Origin: Candidatus Accumulibacter sp. 66-26
Lineage (GTDB): Bacteria; Pseudomonadota; Gammaproteobacteria; Burkholderiales; Rhodocyclaceae
Direction of reading: 5' to 3'
Assembly (NCBI GenBank): GCA_001897745.1
Contig: MKUH01000017.1
Location: 62,001 to 126,000 of the forward strand
Length of the DNA stretch: 64,000 nucleotides
Both the position numbers and the translations under genes were made by a program. Positions 51,681 to 60,254 of the stretch are shown piece by piece. Numbering within the stretch: position 1 is the stretch's first letter; every line of letters begins with the position of its first letter. The notes beneath the pieces are model-generated. The model was given only the letters and a program-made list of their open reading frames with translations. It searched no databases and was not told the DNA's origin.

Positions 51681-52442
51681 ATGGATGCAGGGGGTGCGGT
51701 AAAAGGGGCAGCAGAACAAGGATTGCGGCTGCTCGACAAGGTGACCGAATTTCGATTCGCTTTGGCCTTGCTGTCGGTGGCCGTTGCTCTCGATGTTGCC
51801 CTGGCGTGGATCGCCAAACGAAACGTCCTAAACATGGACTGGTCGACGCTCGATGCCGGCGGTATGGCCAAGCTTGGCATCGCTGTCGTGGCCTATGTCT
51901 TTTGGATGGCGGCGCTTTCGCCGCTGGTGCGCGCCGTCCTTGAGTACGTGCTCATGTTGTTGGGCAATACCCGGCTTGGTCGCGCGCTGAGTAGTGTTGT
52001 CGAACCTGAACACGAGACGGCTGAGCGGCGATATTTCTGGGGGCGGGTAAGGGTGAACGACGCCAAGTTGCGCGCGCTGAAGGATAAGGATACGTTCTGG
52101 ATAGCGCAGGTTGAAAAGGCGGAAGCCAAGGTACGGGAGGAGTGGAATGAGATGGCAGCGCTTGCCAGTCTGTCGTTCTCGGTGGCGGGACTAATGCTGA
52201 CGGATTGGTGGACGAGCGAGTATTCGATCGCGGGCGAAATATCAGCATGGTTGGGTGGGTACGGTGGACGGATGGAGAGTATCGCCACCCTGGGGACTTT
52301 GGCTTGTGTGGTCGTGATTGCGTTTCCATGGCTTTACCGCGTGCGTGCTCACCATCCCAGCGATGCTTGGATGGACCATCCGGAACTGGCCAAAGAATGT
52401 TTGGACGATATCGAGGCAATACGCAGGAATGCGCGTCTGTGA
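51681..52442 (+). CDS. Predicted multi-pass membrane protein, function unknown
   Basis: A 253-residue product with four predicted membrane segments (about residues 27-46, 64-98, 158-176, 203-222) and a charged, helical cytoplasmic loop (about 105-150, KLRALKDKDTFWIAQVEKAEAKVREEWNE). GGGGATAGAGG precedes the ATG. It is the only + strand gene inside the tra block, interrupting it between DUF4400 and the gene at 50973, so it has its own promoter. No family is recognised. Entry exclusion or other surface modification is possible by position; cargo is equally possible. Confidence 0.72.
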   Translation: MDAGGAVKGAAEQGLRLLDKVTEFRFALALLSVAVALDVALAWIAKRNVLNMDWSTLDAGGMAKLGIAVVAYVFWMAALSPLVRAVLEYVLMLLGNTRLGRALSSVVEPEHETAERRYFWGRVRVNDAKLRALKDKDTFWIAQVEKAEAKVREEWNEMAALASLSFSVAGLMLTDWWTSEYSIAGEISAWLGGYGGRMESIATLGTLACVVVIAFPWLYRVRAHHPSDAWMDHPELAKECLDDIEAIRRNARL

Positions 52443-52475
52443 AGTTCTCAGGAGCGTGTCGGAGGACGTTCGTGG

Positions 52476-53099
52476 CTACGCGCGCCGATGAAAACACCCC
52501 AGCGCCCGCCCGGCCAGCACGCCGACCACTAACGGGACGCACGGCAGCAGCAGCGGATGCAGCATCGCCGGCAGCACGAAGCCGATGACCGTCGCGCAGA
52601 GGATCACGATCCCCAGGCTGGCGTACAGCGCGAACATTTCCGGATCGTGCTGAAGGAATTCCTTGGCCTTGATGAGCCGTGCCAGTCCGCCGTCGACGAG
52701 GGCAGCCAAGACGAATACAGCCAGCCAGGGCAGCCATTCAAGCAGGGTGGAGAGTCGATAGCTGGCGAGCAGGAGCAGCGCGTCGACGGCGCGGAAGTAG
52801 GCGTTGTTGAAGAGGCGCTGGTTGACCGAGGACATCTCCCGGGACACGGCGCCGTTCACGCCGGCTGGCGAAGGCGCATCCTTGGTTGCAGGAATCGGCG
52901 TCACCTGGGCTGTCGAATCTTGCATGCTTATCGCCCGATCCAGCATGCGGGTGGCGGGCTCGGCGCCCCAGTAGGCGGTGGCCGCCTCATGCTCGGCGCG
53001 TAACTGCGCGAGGAAGCGCTCCGGGGGATGGGCCGACGGCACGTATAGCACCAGGACCAGTAGGACGAGCAACGACAACACGGCCACGGCGCGGATCAT
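52476..53099 (-). CDS. DUF4400-family ICE membrane protein
   Basis: A 207-residue product with an N-terminal membrane segment (about 4-22), a periplasmic loop and two or three further segments (about 120-140, 158-200). Size, topology and location directly after traD match the DUF4400 proteins found next to traD in SXT-like ICEs. The function is unknown. It overlaps traD by 4 bases. Confidence 0.8.
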   Translation of the reverse strand: MIRAVAVLSLLVLLVLVLYVPSAHPPERFLAQLRAEHEAATAYWGAEPATRMLDRAISMQDSTAQVTPIPATKDAPSPAGVNGAVSREMSSVNQRLFNNAYFRAVDALLLLASYRLSTLLEWLPWLAVFVLAALVDGGLARLIKAKEFLQHDPEMFALYASLGIVILCATVIGFVLPAMLHPLLLPCVPLVVGVLAGRALGCFHRRA

Positions 53100-55003
53100 G
53101 CGGTTGCCTTTCCCGGGGCGTGGCGCACATCCGCATCGGGATCGAGGATCGGAAACCGTCCCTTGATGATCCGGCCGCCCGACACCGAGGCGAAGTACTG
53201 GAGGTTGGGCAACTTGCCCAGCACATCGGCGGGCACCATCTCCTCGAAGCTCTCGGTGAGTTGGGTCGAATAGCTCGACGAGAAGTCGCCCAGGTGGGCA
53301 TCCGATCCGTGGCTCAGGCCCACCCGCACCGTATGGATCGCCGTCTTGCCGAAGGTCTCGACGACGAAGTCCTGGGTCGGCCGGTCCTTGGTGCGCAGCG
53401 CGATCAGGTTGTTGAGATTGCCCAGCGCCATGCGTGCCGCATCCTCGCTGCCCAGCCGCTTGGCCAGGTCGGCCAGGGTTTGCATCGCACAGGTCGTGAA
53501 GATGCCGCCTTCGGCGCCCTTGTTGAGGATTTCGATCAGCGGCTGGTTGATAACGTTGGCCACTTCATCGACGAACAGCGCGATGCGCCGGTAAATGCCC
53601 AGGTTGTAGCGCATGCCGGCGCGCGCCGCCTGGTCGGCCAGGGCCAGGGCGCCGATGGCCGAGGCGACGGAGGGATCGGGCAGGGAGTCCAGGCACATGT
53701 AGAGCACATGGCCGGCCCGCTCGATCTTCTCGAAATTCATGATGGGCCGGGTGTCGTCCGCATCGAAGGGATCGGGCGAGAGGCTGCGGCCCAGGTCGCC
53801 CGAAGTCAGCATCGACAGGATGGGCAGCAGGTTGGCGGTGATCTTCTGGTAGTGCTCGCGATTGTGGCGGAAGGTGCGCACCTGGGCGTCGATCACCTTG
53901 TTGCGCTGGTTCTGGGCGATGTGGTGCTCGTAGTAAGCGACGAAGGCCATCAGGTCGGCGCTGGCTGCCTCCGACGGCCGCTTCAGGTTGCCGCGATGGG
54001 CATCGTGCAGCAACTTCTTCATCTCGGGTAACTCGCGCCAGCCGGCACCCAGGGTCTGGTCGTAGTAGCGGCGCAGCGAGTTCTCCAGCACCGGCTCGAT
54101 GCCGCCCTCAATGTACTTGGTCAGTTTCATCAGGTTCGGCCGCTCTTCGATCTCGACCAGGCCCTGCACCACGACATTGACGGCATCCCAGCCGAAGGCC
54201 GAGAAGGCGCCGGCCGTGTCCGGCGGCATGATGGCCTGGATACGCGAGGCGATCTCGGTGGGTTTCTGCCAGTTGAAGGTGAAATCCAGCCGTACCCCCC
54301 GCTCCGGAAAGGCCGGGTGGAACTCCAGGAAGGTGTCCGGCTCGCGGTAGTCCGCGCAGGCGCGCTCCACGACCCGCTTCAGGCGCCGGCTGTTCTTCGG
54401 ATCGATGACGATCACCACGTCGCCGCGCCGGATCGCCTGGGTGATCAGGTTGGCGAGTGCCACTCCCTTGCCGGACTGGGTGGTGCCCACCAGCAACGTA
54501 CCGCCCTCGAAGTTCTGCAGCGGCCGCTGCAACGGGTCTTCCTTGGGCTCTACGCCATGGATATAGGGCAGACCGATCTCGGCATCCGGCTGGGGCTTGC
54601 TGTCGTAGCCCAAGAATTGCAGCAGGCGCGGCGATACGGCGAACTCCCGGTAGTCGACCTTGGACAGTTCGTAGAGCCGTTGCGAATGCACGGGCCGCCA
54701 TTCGAAACCGAAGCCCAGGAATACCGAGAACGGGTCCCGGCACCATCGAGCCAGGTCGCCGGTACCGATGACCTCGATGCCGCGCCCGCGCAGCGATGCC
54801 CGCAAGACCAGCATGCGCAGGGCTTGGGTCACCCGCAGCACGCCCATCGCGAAGCAGACGAGTGCCAGCGGCAGGGCCAATTGAAGGGGGAGAGCGCCGG
54901 CTACGCCTACCCCCAGGAAATAGAGCAGCGCCAGCCACCAGGCGATGCCGGCATAGACCTCATAGGCCCGGCGCCAGGGCATCTCGTAGCGGCGCACCAG
55001 CAT
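53096..55003 (-). CDS. traD: Type IV coupling protein TraD
   Basis: Inner-membrane hexameric ATPase that brings the relaxosome to the secretion channel. The 635-residue product has two N-terminal membrane segments (about 20-38 and 40-56), Walker A GTTQSGKG at residues 173-180, an IDPKNSRRLKR segment, and Walker B IALFVDEVANV with the following Gln motif (TTCAMQTLADLAKRLG). It belongs to the SXT/TOL TraD branch. ATG 55003 has AGGAG 8 bases upstream and starts just after the traI stop; in-frame ATG 55054 lies inside traI. Confidence 0.94.
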   Translation of the reverse strand: MLVRRYEMPWRRAYEVYAGIAWWLALLYFLGVGVAGALPLQLALPLALVCFAMGVLRVTQALRMLVLRASLRGRGIEVIGTGDLARWCRDPFSVFLGFGFEWRPVHSQRLYELSKVDYREFAVSPRLLQFLGYDSKPQPDAEIGLPYIHGVEPKEDPLQRPLQNFEGGTLLVGTTQSGKGVALANLITQAIRRGDVVIVIDPKNSRRLKRVVERACADYREPDTFLEFHPAFPERGVRLDFTFNWQKPTEIASRIQAIMPPDTAGAFSAFGWDAVNVVVQGLVEIEERPNLMKLTKYIEGGIEPVLENSLRRYYDQTLGAGWRELPEMKKLLHDAHRGNLKRPSEAASADLMAFVAYYEHHIAQNQRNKVIDAQVRTFRHNREHYQKITANLLPILSMLTSGDLGRSLSPDPFDADDTRPIMNFEKIERAGHVLYMCLDSLPDPSVASAIGALALADQAARAGMRYNLGIYRRIALFVDEVANVINQPLIEILNKGAEGGIFTTCAMQTLADLAKRLGSEDAARMALGNLNNLIALRTKDRPTQDFVVETFGKTAIHTVRVGLSHGSDAHLGDFSSSYSTQLTESFEEMVPADVLGKLPNLQYFASVSGGRIIKGRFPILDPDADVRHAPGKATA

Positions 55004-55004
55004 T

Positions 55005-56642
55005 TCAGGCGTCTCCTGGCTCGGGCAGTGCAAATCCTGTAGGGTCGAGTCCACTCACGCAGCGTGGGTCGAGCACGATACCGAGCGTGGGCGTGCCGTT
55101 GAACTCGCGCGACAGTGTCGGCGGGCCGTTCCCCTTCGGTTTGACCAGCAAATTCGTTTCCGCCAGGGCACGCAAGGCGAGCGACGGTTGAATGCCGCGG
55201 CGCACGAATTCCTCCAGCGGCACGAAGACGCCTTGGGCGACGGTGCACACCTTGGGCGGACCCAGGCCGTCGTTGAGCGTGCGAACGGCGTCGGCCAGGA
55301 CGTCCCGTACCGCCGGGTTCAGGCGCATCGGGGCCTGCAAGGCGATGGTTGCCGCCGGGTCCGTCGAAGCGCTTTCTGCGGGCGCGATGGGCGCGCCGCT
55401 GTCGGCAAGCACCTCGGGGGGGATGAGCGGCAACTGGGTGCCGCTCGTCGCCGGCGACGGCTCGGGAACGGGGGGCTGCGGCGTAGCAGAAACAGGCGCC
55501 TGCCCCGGTTTGCATTCGAGCGCCTGGGGCAGGGCGACGGGGGGAGGGTCGATTCCCGTCAGGAGAATGGCCGGGGAGGCGAGTTTGACTGCTTCCAGGG
55601 GCGCCTTGGCGCCAGGGGGCAGGATGGACCAGGTCGATCGAGTGGGGGCTGCCTCGAACACGCCAGCGGCCAGCAGCAGTTCCAGCATGGTCTCCGCGGC
55701 CTTGGGAATGCCGGCCAGTTGATCGTTCTCGAGCAACTGGTAGACATCCTCTGCGCCGCCGGGCCAGATCAGGAATAGCCCGTCCTGCCCGAACCACAGG
55801 CGCGACTTTTCGCGATTGGGCACCCAGGCAGAATTGCCGCTGGCCAGTCGCCGCAGGGCATCCACCAGATAGCGTTCCAGATGCGAACCAAACTGCGGCG
55901 AACCATAGCGGTCGGCACTGGCGACGAGATTGCGATCGATGACCAGGGCCAGGGAACGGCGCACCAGTTCGTCGAGGATGTTGTGTTCGCGATAGACCGG
56001 GATGCCGCCGATGCTGGCCAGCAAGTGGGGCACGATGACGGTGTTGCCCTCGGACAGATCGGCCATCACGGCCGGCGGCACCACCTGGGGCAGCGCGAAC
56101 AGGCTCAGGCCACGCGTTTCAACGGCCTGCGGTCGCCAGCGCAGGAAGTAGCGATCGGCGCCACGGCTGGCCAGCCAGTCCACCAGGGGCAACAGGAAAG
56201 CCGGCCACGCTTCCCCCGTGGCATCGGTGACGATGACATGGCTCATCAGCCGGTGGAGTTCGCAGCACAGGCCGGCGATGAAGGTCGCATGGCGCCAGCG
56301 TGGCTCCAGTTGGCGGCGTGCCGAGATGCTCATGCGTCCCGAGAAGATGTGGGCGTCGGTGCCTTGCAGACTGAAGAAGGCGGTTTCCAGCCCGAGCCGC
56401 AGGAGGCCGCCGGGCTTGCTGAAATAGTTGTCGGCGGTCGCCGGCAGCAGATGCACGCAGGCCGCATAGCGCCGCACCAGCGTCAGGACATCGCGCTCGA
56501 AACTTTCCCGGTCCGTGCCGTAGCACAACTTAATGCGCGCCATCAGGTCCGCTTCGCCGGCTAGCAAGTCGTCGACCGAAACCGCGGTAAAGCCGGGATC
56601 GGAAGCGGGATAGGAACTAGCCGGCGTGGGGCTTGTGGCCAT
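55005..56642 (-). CDS. traI: Putative MOB_H relaxase TraI (TraI_2 domain)
   Basis: Expected to nick oriT and lead the transferred strand. The 545-residue product has the TraI_2 domain at about residues 20-320 (LPATADNYFSKPGGLLRLGLE near 67-87, FIAGLCCELHRLMSH, LPLVDWLASRGADRYFLRW), a Pro/Ala-rich linker (about 365-430) and a C-terminal winged-helix-like domain (DVLADAVRTLNDGLGPP, LEEFVRRGIQPSLALRAL). It is shorter than SXT TraI (about 716). The His residues and HD doublet usual in MOB_H proteins are not visible at the expected places (see findings). It precedes traD directly, as in SXT. Confidence 0.85.
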   Translation of the reverse strand: MATSPTPASSYPASDPGFTAVSVDDLLAGEADLMARIKLCYGTDRESFERDVLTLVRRYAACVHLLPATADNYFSKPGGLLRLGLETAFFSLQGTDAHIFSGRMSISARRQLEPRWRHATFIAGLCCELHRLMSHVIVTDATGEAWPAFLLPLVDWLASRGADRYFLRWRPQAVETRGLSLFALPQVVPPAVMADLSEGNTVIVPHLLASIGGIPVYREHNILDELVRRSLALVIDRNLVASADRYGSPQFGSHLERYLVDALRRLASGNSAWVPNREKSRLWFGQDGLFLIWPGGAEDVYQLLENDQLAGIPKAAETMLELLLAAGVFEAAPTRSTWSILPPGAKAPLEAVKLASPAILLTGIDPPPVALPQALECKPGQAPVSATPQPPVPEPSPATSGTQLPLIPPEVLADSGAPIAPAESASTDPAATIALQAPMRLNPAVRDVLADAVRTLNDGLGPPKVCTVAQGVFVPLEEFVRRGIQPSLALRALAETNLLVKPKGNGPPTLSREFNGTPTLGIVLDPRCVSGLDPTGFALPEPGDA

Positions 56643-56722
56643 GGGTGCGCAGTGACGTCCCGAAAAATGTTAGGTGCTTCATTCTTCGGTCGATGACCCT
56701 GCTTGTCGCGATGAAACGGACT

Positions 56723-57361
56723 CTATTCGGCGGGGGTATCGCCTTCGGCAGCGAAACTCAGCTTGTGGAAGAGGGCGAGCATGCCCAGTTGGCGCTCGGC
56801 CATGCTGATTACGGGGCGGACCGGATAGGATGCCTGAATGCGGTGATCGACATGAAAACGTTCCAGCAGTTTGCAGAAGGGGCAGGCTTCGCCGGGGTGG
56901 ATGGTGGTGCCGATCGCCGCGATGAACTCGCAGCCACAACCTGGGCAGGTCAGCACGGTCAACGCCGGCGTGCGGGCCAGCCAGATGCCATCGATGTGGG
57001 AAACCAGGTTGAAGGCCCGGTCCAGGCTGATTCGGTACGGCGACCGGGTAACCGACTGATAGGCGCGATAGGCCAGGATCAACGCTTCGCTGGCGGCCAG
57101 TCCCTGGTTGCGCAACTGGCGGTACTTGGCGCCGATGAGGCAGGCGTCGGTGCGCAGGATGAGATTGGCGCTGTGGTACCACTCGGCCGAGTCCGGCGCT
57201 CGACCGCGGGGAATCGTGCATGCATCGGGGAAAAACAGCCTTTGCACCTGGCGTGGTGGCAGGCCGGTCATGAGGTGGATCGTCTTCAGCCGGGCACCAA
57301 GCGCAGCCAGTTGCTTCGCCTGTTGTATCGCACGCAACTGGCGGTCGCCGCGAGTTGGCAT
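56723..57361 (-). CDS. FlhC-like transcriptional activator (SetC-like)
   Basis: Subunit of an FlhDC-type activator; in SXT/R391 the homologous SetCD turns on excision and transfer. The 212-residue product follows the FlhC plan: helical N-terminal domain (QAKQLAALGARLKTIHLMTGLPPRQVQRLFF, LILAYRAYQ) and a zinc site Cys139-x2-Cys142 and Cys160-x2-Cys163, matching the E. coli FlhC spacing closely. It is 12 bases downstream of the FlhD-like gene and 80 bases upstream of traI. Confidence 0.88.
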   Translation of the reverse strand: MPTRGDRQLRAIQQAKQLAALGARLKTIHLMTGLPPRQVQRLFFPDACTIPRGRAPDSAEWYHSANLILRTDACLIGAKYRQLRNQGLAASEALILAYRAYQSVTRSPYRISLDRAFNLVSHIDGIWLARTPALTVLTCPGCGCEFIAAIGTTIHPGEACPFCKLLERFHVDHRIQASYPVRPVISMAERQLGMLALFHKLSFAAEGDTPAE

Positions 57362-57373
57362 TTGCTGTGATTC

Positions 57374-57673
57374 CTAACGCCGGCTTTCCATCGGTGCGGG
57401 CGGATGAACGAGTGCCATGGGGCCGGCCAAAGGCCGTGGTGCACTGAGGAGCGTTACCAGGTCTGCCCGCGGCGGGAACAGGGTCGTGTCGCCGACATGG
57501 AACACCAGTGACCACAGTTCATCGAGGCTCAAGCCTGTAAGGTAGTCAGCCTGTGCAGCGTCGAGTGCGAACTTGCAGCAGGTCGAAGCGCGGTCATGCT
57601 GCAGGCCGGCGCGAATGACGGCAAGCACGTTCAAATTGATCCACTCGACATCGCTAAGCGTCACATGACTCAT
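57374..57673 (-). CDS. FlhD-like regulatory subunit (SetD-like)
   Basis: A 99-residue product resembling FlhD: VEWINLNVLAVIRAGLQHDRASTCCKFALDAAQADYLTGLSLDELWSL corresponds to the FlhD helices and to its dimer cysteine region. ATG 57673 has GGAGG 8 bases upstream; an in-frame ATG at 57718 is less likely. The FlhD-FlhC order equals that of flhDC. FlhD similarity is weak by eye and the call leans on its FlhC-like partner. Confidence 0.78.
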   Translation of the reverse strand: MSHVTLSDVEWINLNVLAVIRAGLQHDRASTCCKFALDAAQADYLTGLSLDELWSLVFHVGDTTLFPPRADLVTLLSAPRPLAGPMALVHPPAPMESRR

Positions 57674-57780
57674 GGTCCTGTCCTCCGGTTGGCCCTGGGA
57701 GATGGGGGCATCAGGCATCGGTGGCGAAGGGCCTTGTGAGCTATTCGTCGCGATGTTCTGGTCAGGGCAGCGAGGGGTCA

Positions 57781-57810
57781 GAATATTTATTGTTGATACG
57801 CAATGGCAAT
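57781..57810 (-). promoter_or_regulatory. Candidate promoter of the FlhDC-like pair
   Basis: On the minus strand TTGCCA (57810-57805) and TATTCT (57786-57781) are 18 bases apart, giving a leader of about 100 bases before ATG 57673. Matches are five and four of six. Confidence 0.3.
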
Positions 57811-58213
57811 AGCATTTTTATGAAGATATTTAGGGGCGGCCTTCTTGCCACATCCAAGGTCCGGGCGAAGCCACTGCTTGGGAAAAATGTCATCGCTCAG
57901 TGCTTTGTCACGGCACCTCGGGACATTGGCAAATCGATGAAGTCGATGAGACAGCAGGAATGGCCCAAGGATGGAATCGGACTGCGCTGCCTGTCTCGCC
58001 TCCTAAGCTTTGGGGGCCGCGGATGCTTGCTCGCTTCATTCAATGAAAATCGTCGTTTCAGACGGCTGACGCTGTCGTCCAGATCGTCAAAATCCTCAAT
58101 GACATTTCCTGTCCCAAAGCGCGTGGGCCGATGTCTGGTTTCATTCCTCTGGCGGGGCTGGGAGCCTCCTCTGCTGGCACTTCTCCCTGCGTGACGCCGC
58201 TCTGGCGTGTTTG

Positions 58214-58251
58214 CCAGTTCGGGAGCCTTGGGTCCCGAACTGGTTTTTTTT
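58214..58251 (+). terminator. Strong intrinsic terminator with no gene in front
   Basis: Perfect 11-bp stem CCAGTTCGGGA/TCCCGAACTGG (58214-58224 and 58233-58243), 8-base loop, then eight T (58244-58251). It points in the + direction and insulates the acyl-CoA dehydrogenase from upstream transcription. Confidence 0.9.
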
Positions 58252-58381
58252 GATCGGTGTGGGATGTTCGGCTGCGCGACCACGGGTGGTGATGGTAAAG
58301 GCATGAAGCGTGTTCTTTTATCGAAGTCAGACATTGCCTGCCGTAGCCACCGGCGTTTAACCCTTCTTCAAGGAAAGCCCA

Positions 58382-60175
58382 ATGAGTACCTACATTGCAC
58401 CTGTTCGTGACATGCAGTTTGTCCTCAACGAAATCGCCGGACTCGATGAAATCTGTAGTCTCCCAGGCAATGAGGAGTGTTCCGTGGATCTGGTTGACTC
58501 CATCCTCGATGAGGCAGCCAAGTTTGCGGCCGGTGTCCTTGACCCCATCAACAGTGTTGGCGATCGCCAGGGAGCGATAGCGAAGGATGGTGTGGTCACC
58601 ACCTCGCCTGGTTTCAAGGAGGCTTACCAGCTATTTATCGAAACCGGCTGGAACGCCATGCCTTGCCGTCCTGAATTTGGCGGCCAGGGCTTGCCCACTG
58701 CCGTGTCTACCGCGGTCAATGAGATGTGGAAATCGGCCAACATGGCCTTCGCGCTTTGTCCCATGCTGAATTCCGGTGCAATTGAAGCCATCGCCCACCA
58801 TGCTTCCGATGAATTGAAACAGAAATATCTGCCGAAGATGGTCAAAGGCACGTGGACCGGCACTATGAATCTGACCGAGCCATCCGCCGGTTCCGACCTC
58901 TCTGCCATCCGGACCAGGGCCGTGCCGGGCCCCAACGGCACTTACCGCATCACGGGCACCAAGATATTCATCACCTGGGGCGAGAACGATGTCGCCGAGA
59001 ACATCATCCACCTCGTGCTGGCTCGCCTGCCGGATGCGCCGGAAGGGTTGAAGGGAATTTCGCTGTTCATTGTGCCGAAGTTCCTGGTTAACGACGATGG
59101 TTCGCTCGGTGCCCGCAACGACCTGATTTGCGCCTCGATCGAGCATAAGATGGGCATCCATGGCAGCCCGACGGCGGTGATGTCCTATGGTGAGAAGGAA
59201 GGCGCCATCGGCTATCTGGTTGGTGAAGAAAACAAGGGCGTCGGCTACATGTTCACGATGATGAACCACGCCCGGGTCAATGTTGGCCTGGAAGGCGTCG
59301 GCATCGCCGAGCGCGCCTACCAGCACGCGCTGGCCTATGCCCGCGACCGTATTCAGGGCACTCCCATCGGCGATAAATCCGGTGTCGTGAAGTCCATCCT
59401 TCACCATCCGGATGTGCGACGCATGCTGATGGACATGAAGTCCCGCACCGAAGCGATGCGAACGCTGGCCTATTACGTCGCTGGAGAGCTTGATCGTGCC
59501 TACCGGCACCCGGATGCCGAAATCCGTGCCAAACACATGTCTCGCCTTGAACTGCTGACCCCCGTGGTCAAGGGTTGGAGTACGGAGCAGGGCGTCGAGT
59601 TGACTTCGATCGGTGTGCAGATTCACGGCGGTGTCGGCTTCATCGAGGAAACCGGCGCATGCCAGTATTACCGCGACTCGCGCATCACCACCATCTACGA
59701 AGGTACAACCGGAATCCAGGCCAACGACCTGATCGGACGTAAACTGGCTCGCGCAAAGGTGCCGGGCGCTGCGATGAAAACGCTGCTTGGTGAAATGTCC
59801 GCGACGGTGGACGAACTCGAATGCAATTCGAGGCTGAAGGCAATTGCCGTCAACCTGAAAAACGGTATTGCTGCCTTGTCGTCCGCTACCGACTGGATGC
59901 TCGCCACTTATGAGGCCAACCCGCAGGCTGCCGCAGCTGGTGCTGTGTCCTTTCTCAAGCTGACCGGGATTGTCGTTGGCGGCTGGCTGATGGGCAAGTC
60001 GGCCGCGATTGCGGTCAAGCGACTTGCCGGGGGCAGTACAGACAATTTCTATTCTGCCAAACTGGTCACGGCCGAATACTTCGCGGCGCACCAGTTGCCC
60101 TTTGCTGCCGCTTACGCTGCCGAAGTGGCCGGTGGCAGTGCGGCGACTTTGGGTTTGCCGGAGGACCTGTTTTAA
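58382..60175 (+). CDS. Acyl-CoA dehydrogenase (DmdC-type, about 600 residues)
   Basis: FAD enzyme that desaturates an acyl-CoA. The 597-residue product has the N-terminal extension of the DmdC/long family, acyl-CoA dehydrogenase N, middle and C domains (GTMNLTEPSAGSDLSAIRT, VQIHGGVGFIEE), catalytic Glu440 in TTIYEGTTGIQANDLIGRK, and a C-terminal extension domain. Homologues include 3-methylmercaptopropionyl-CoA dehydrogenase and aliphatic acyl-CoA dehydrogenases; the substrate cannot be read from sequence. It is the only metabolic gene in the visible element, on the opposite strand to its neighbours, and its base use looks less GC-rich at third positions than theirs, suggesting separate acquisition. 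Confidence 0.9.
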   Translation: MSTYIAPVRDMQFVLNEIAGLDEICSLPGNEECSVDLVDSILDEAAKFAAGVLDPINSVGDRQGAIAKDGVVTTSPGFKEAYQLFIETGWNAMPCRPEFGGQGLPTAVSTAVNEMWKSANMAFALCPMLNSGAIEAIAHHASDELKQKYLPKMVKGTWTGTMNLTEPSAGSDLSAIRTRAVPGPNGTYRITGTKIFITWGENDVAENIIHLVLARLPDAPEGLKGISLFIVPKFLVNDDGSLGARNDLICASIEHKMGIHGSPTAVMSYGEKEGAIGYLVGEENKGVGYMFTMMNHARVNVGLEGVGIAERAYQHALAYARDRIQGTPIGDKSGVVKSILHHPDVRRMLMDMKSRTEAMRTLAYYVAGELDRAYRHPDAEIRAKHMSRLELLTPVVKGWSTEQGVELTSIGVQIHGGVGFIEETGACQYYRDSRITTIYEGTTGIQANDLIGRKLARAKVPGAAMKTLLGEMSATVDELECNSRLKAIAVNLKNGIAALSSATDWMLATYEANPQAAAAGAVSFLKLTGIVVGGWLMGKSAAIAVKRLAGGSTDNFYSAKLVTAEYFAAHQLPFAAAYAAEVAGGSAATLGLPEDLF

Positions 60176-60212
60176 GATGCCACGAAAGCGGGGCTGGTTT
60201 GAGTTAGGGTTT

Positions 60213-60234
60213 GGCAGGGGCTTGTGCCCCTGCC
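60213..60234 (+). terminator. Hairpin after the acyl-CoA dehydrogenase gene
   Basis: Perfect 9-bp stem GGCAGGGGC/GCCCCTGCC with loop TTGT, 38 bases after the stop, with only a mixed T/C tail. Weak or factor-assisted terminator. Confidence 0.5.
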
Positions 60235-60254
60235 TGCTTCAATATGCTCCTTGA

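Larger units (their letters stand above)
57674..58381. other. 708-base region without a convincing gene
   Basis: This holds the likely setDC-type promoter (57781-57810), an AT-rich patch at about 57780-57845 unlike the surrounding DNA, and a strong + strand terminator (58214-58251). Two overlapping open frames, one on each strand, look unlike proteins. The last 130 bases are the leader of the acyl-CoA dehydrogenase gene, with AAGGAAAG 5 bases before its ATG. Confidence 0.6.

Noticed and set aside
57721-58194. 157-codon + strand open frame before the orphan terminator
   Set aside because: Low-complexity Ser/Arg/Leu composition, no ribosome-binding site, no recognisable motif, and it overlaps an equally long frame on the other strand.
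57897-58334. 145-codon - strand open frame
   Set aside because: Pro/Arg-rich, runs through the strong + strand terminator, no recognised motif and no start signals.
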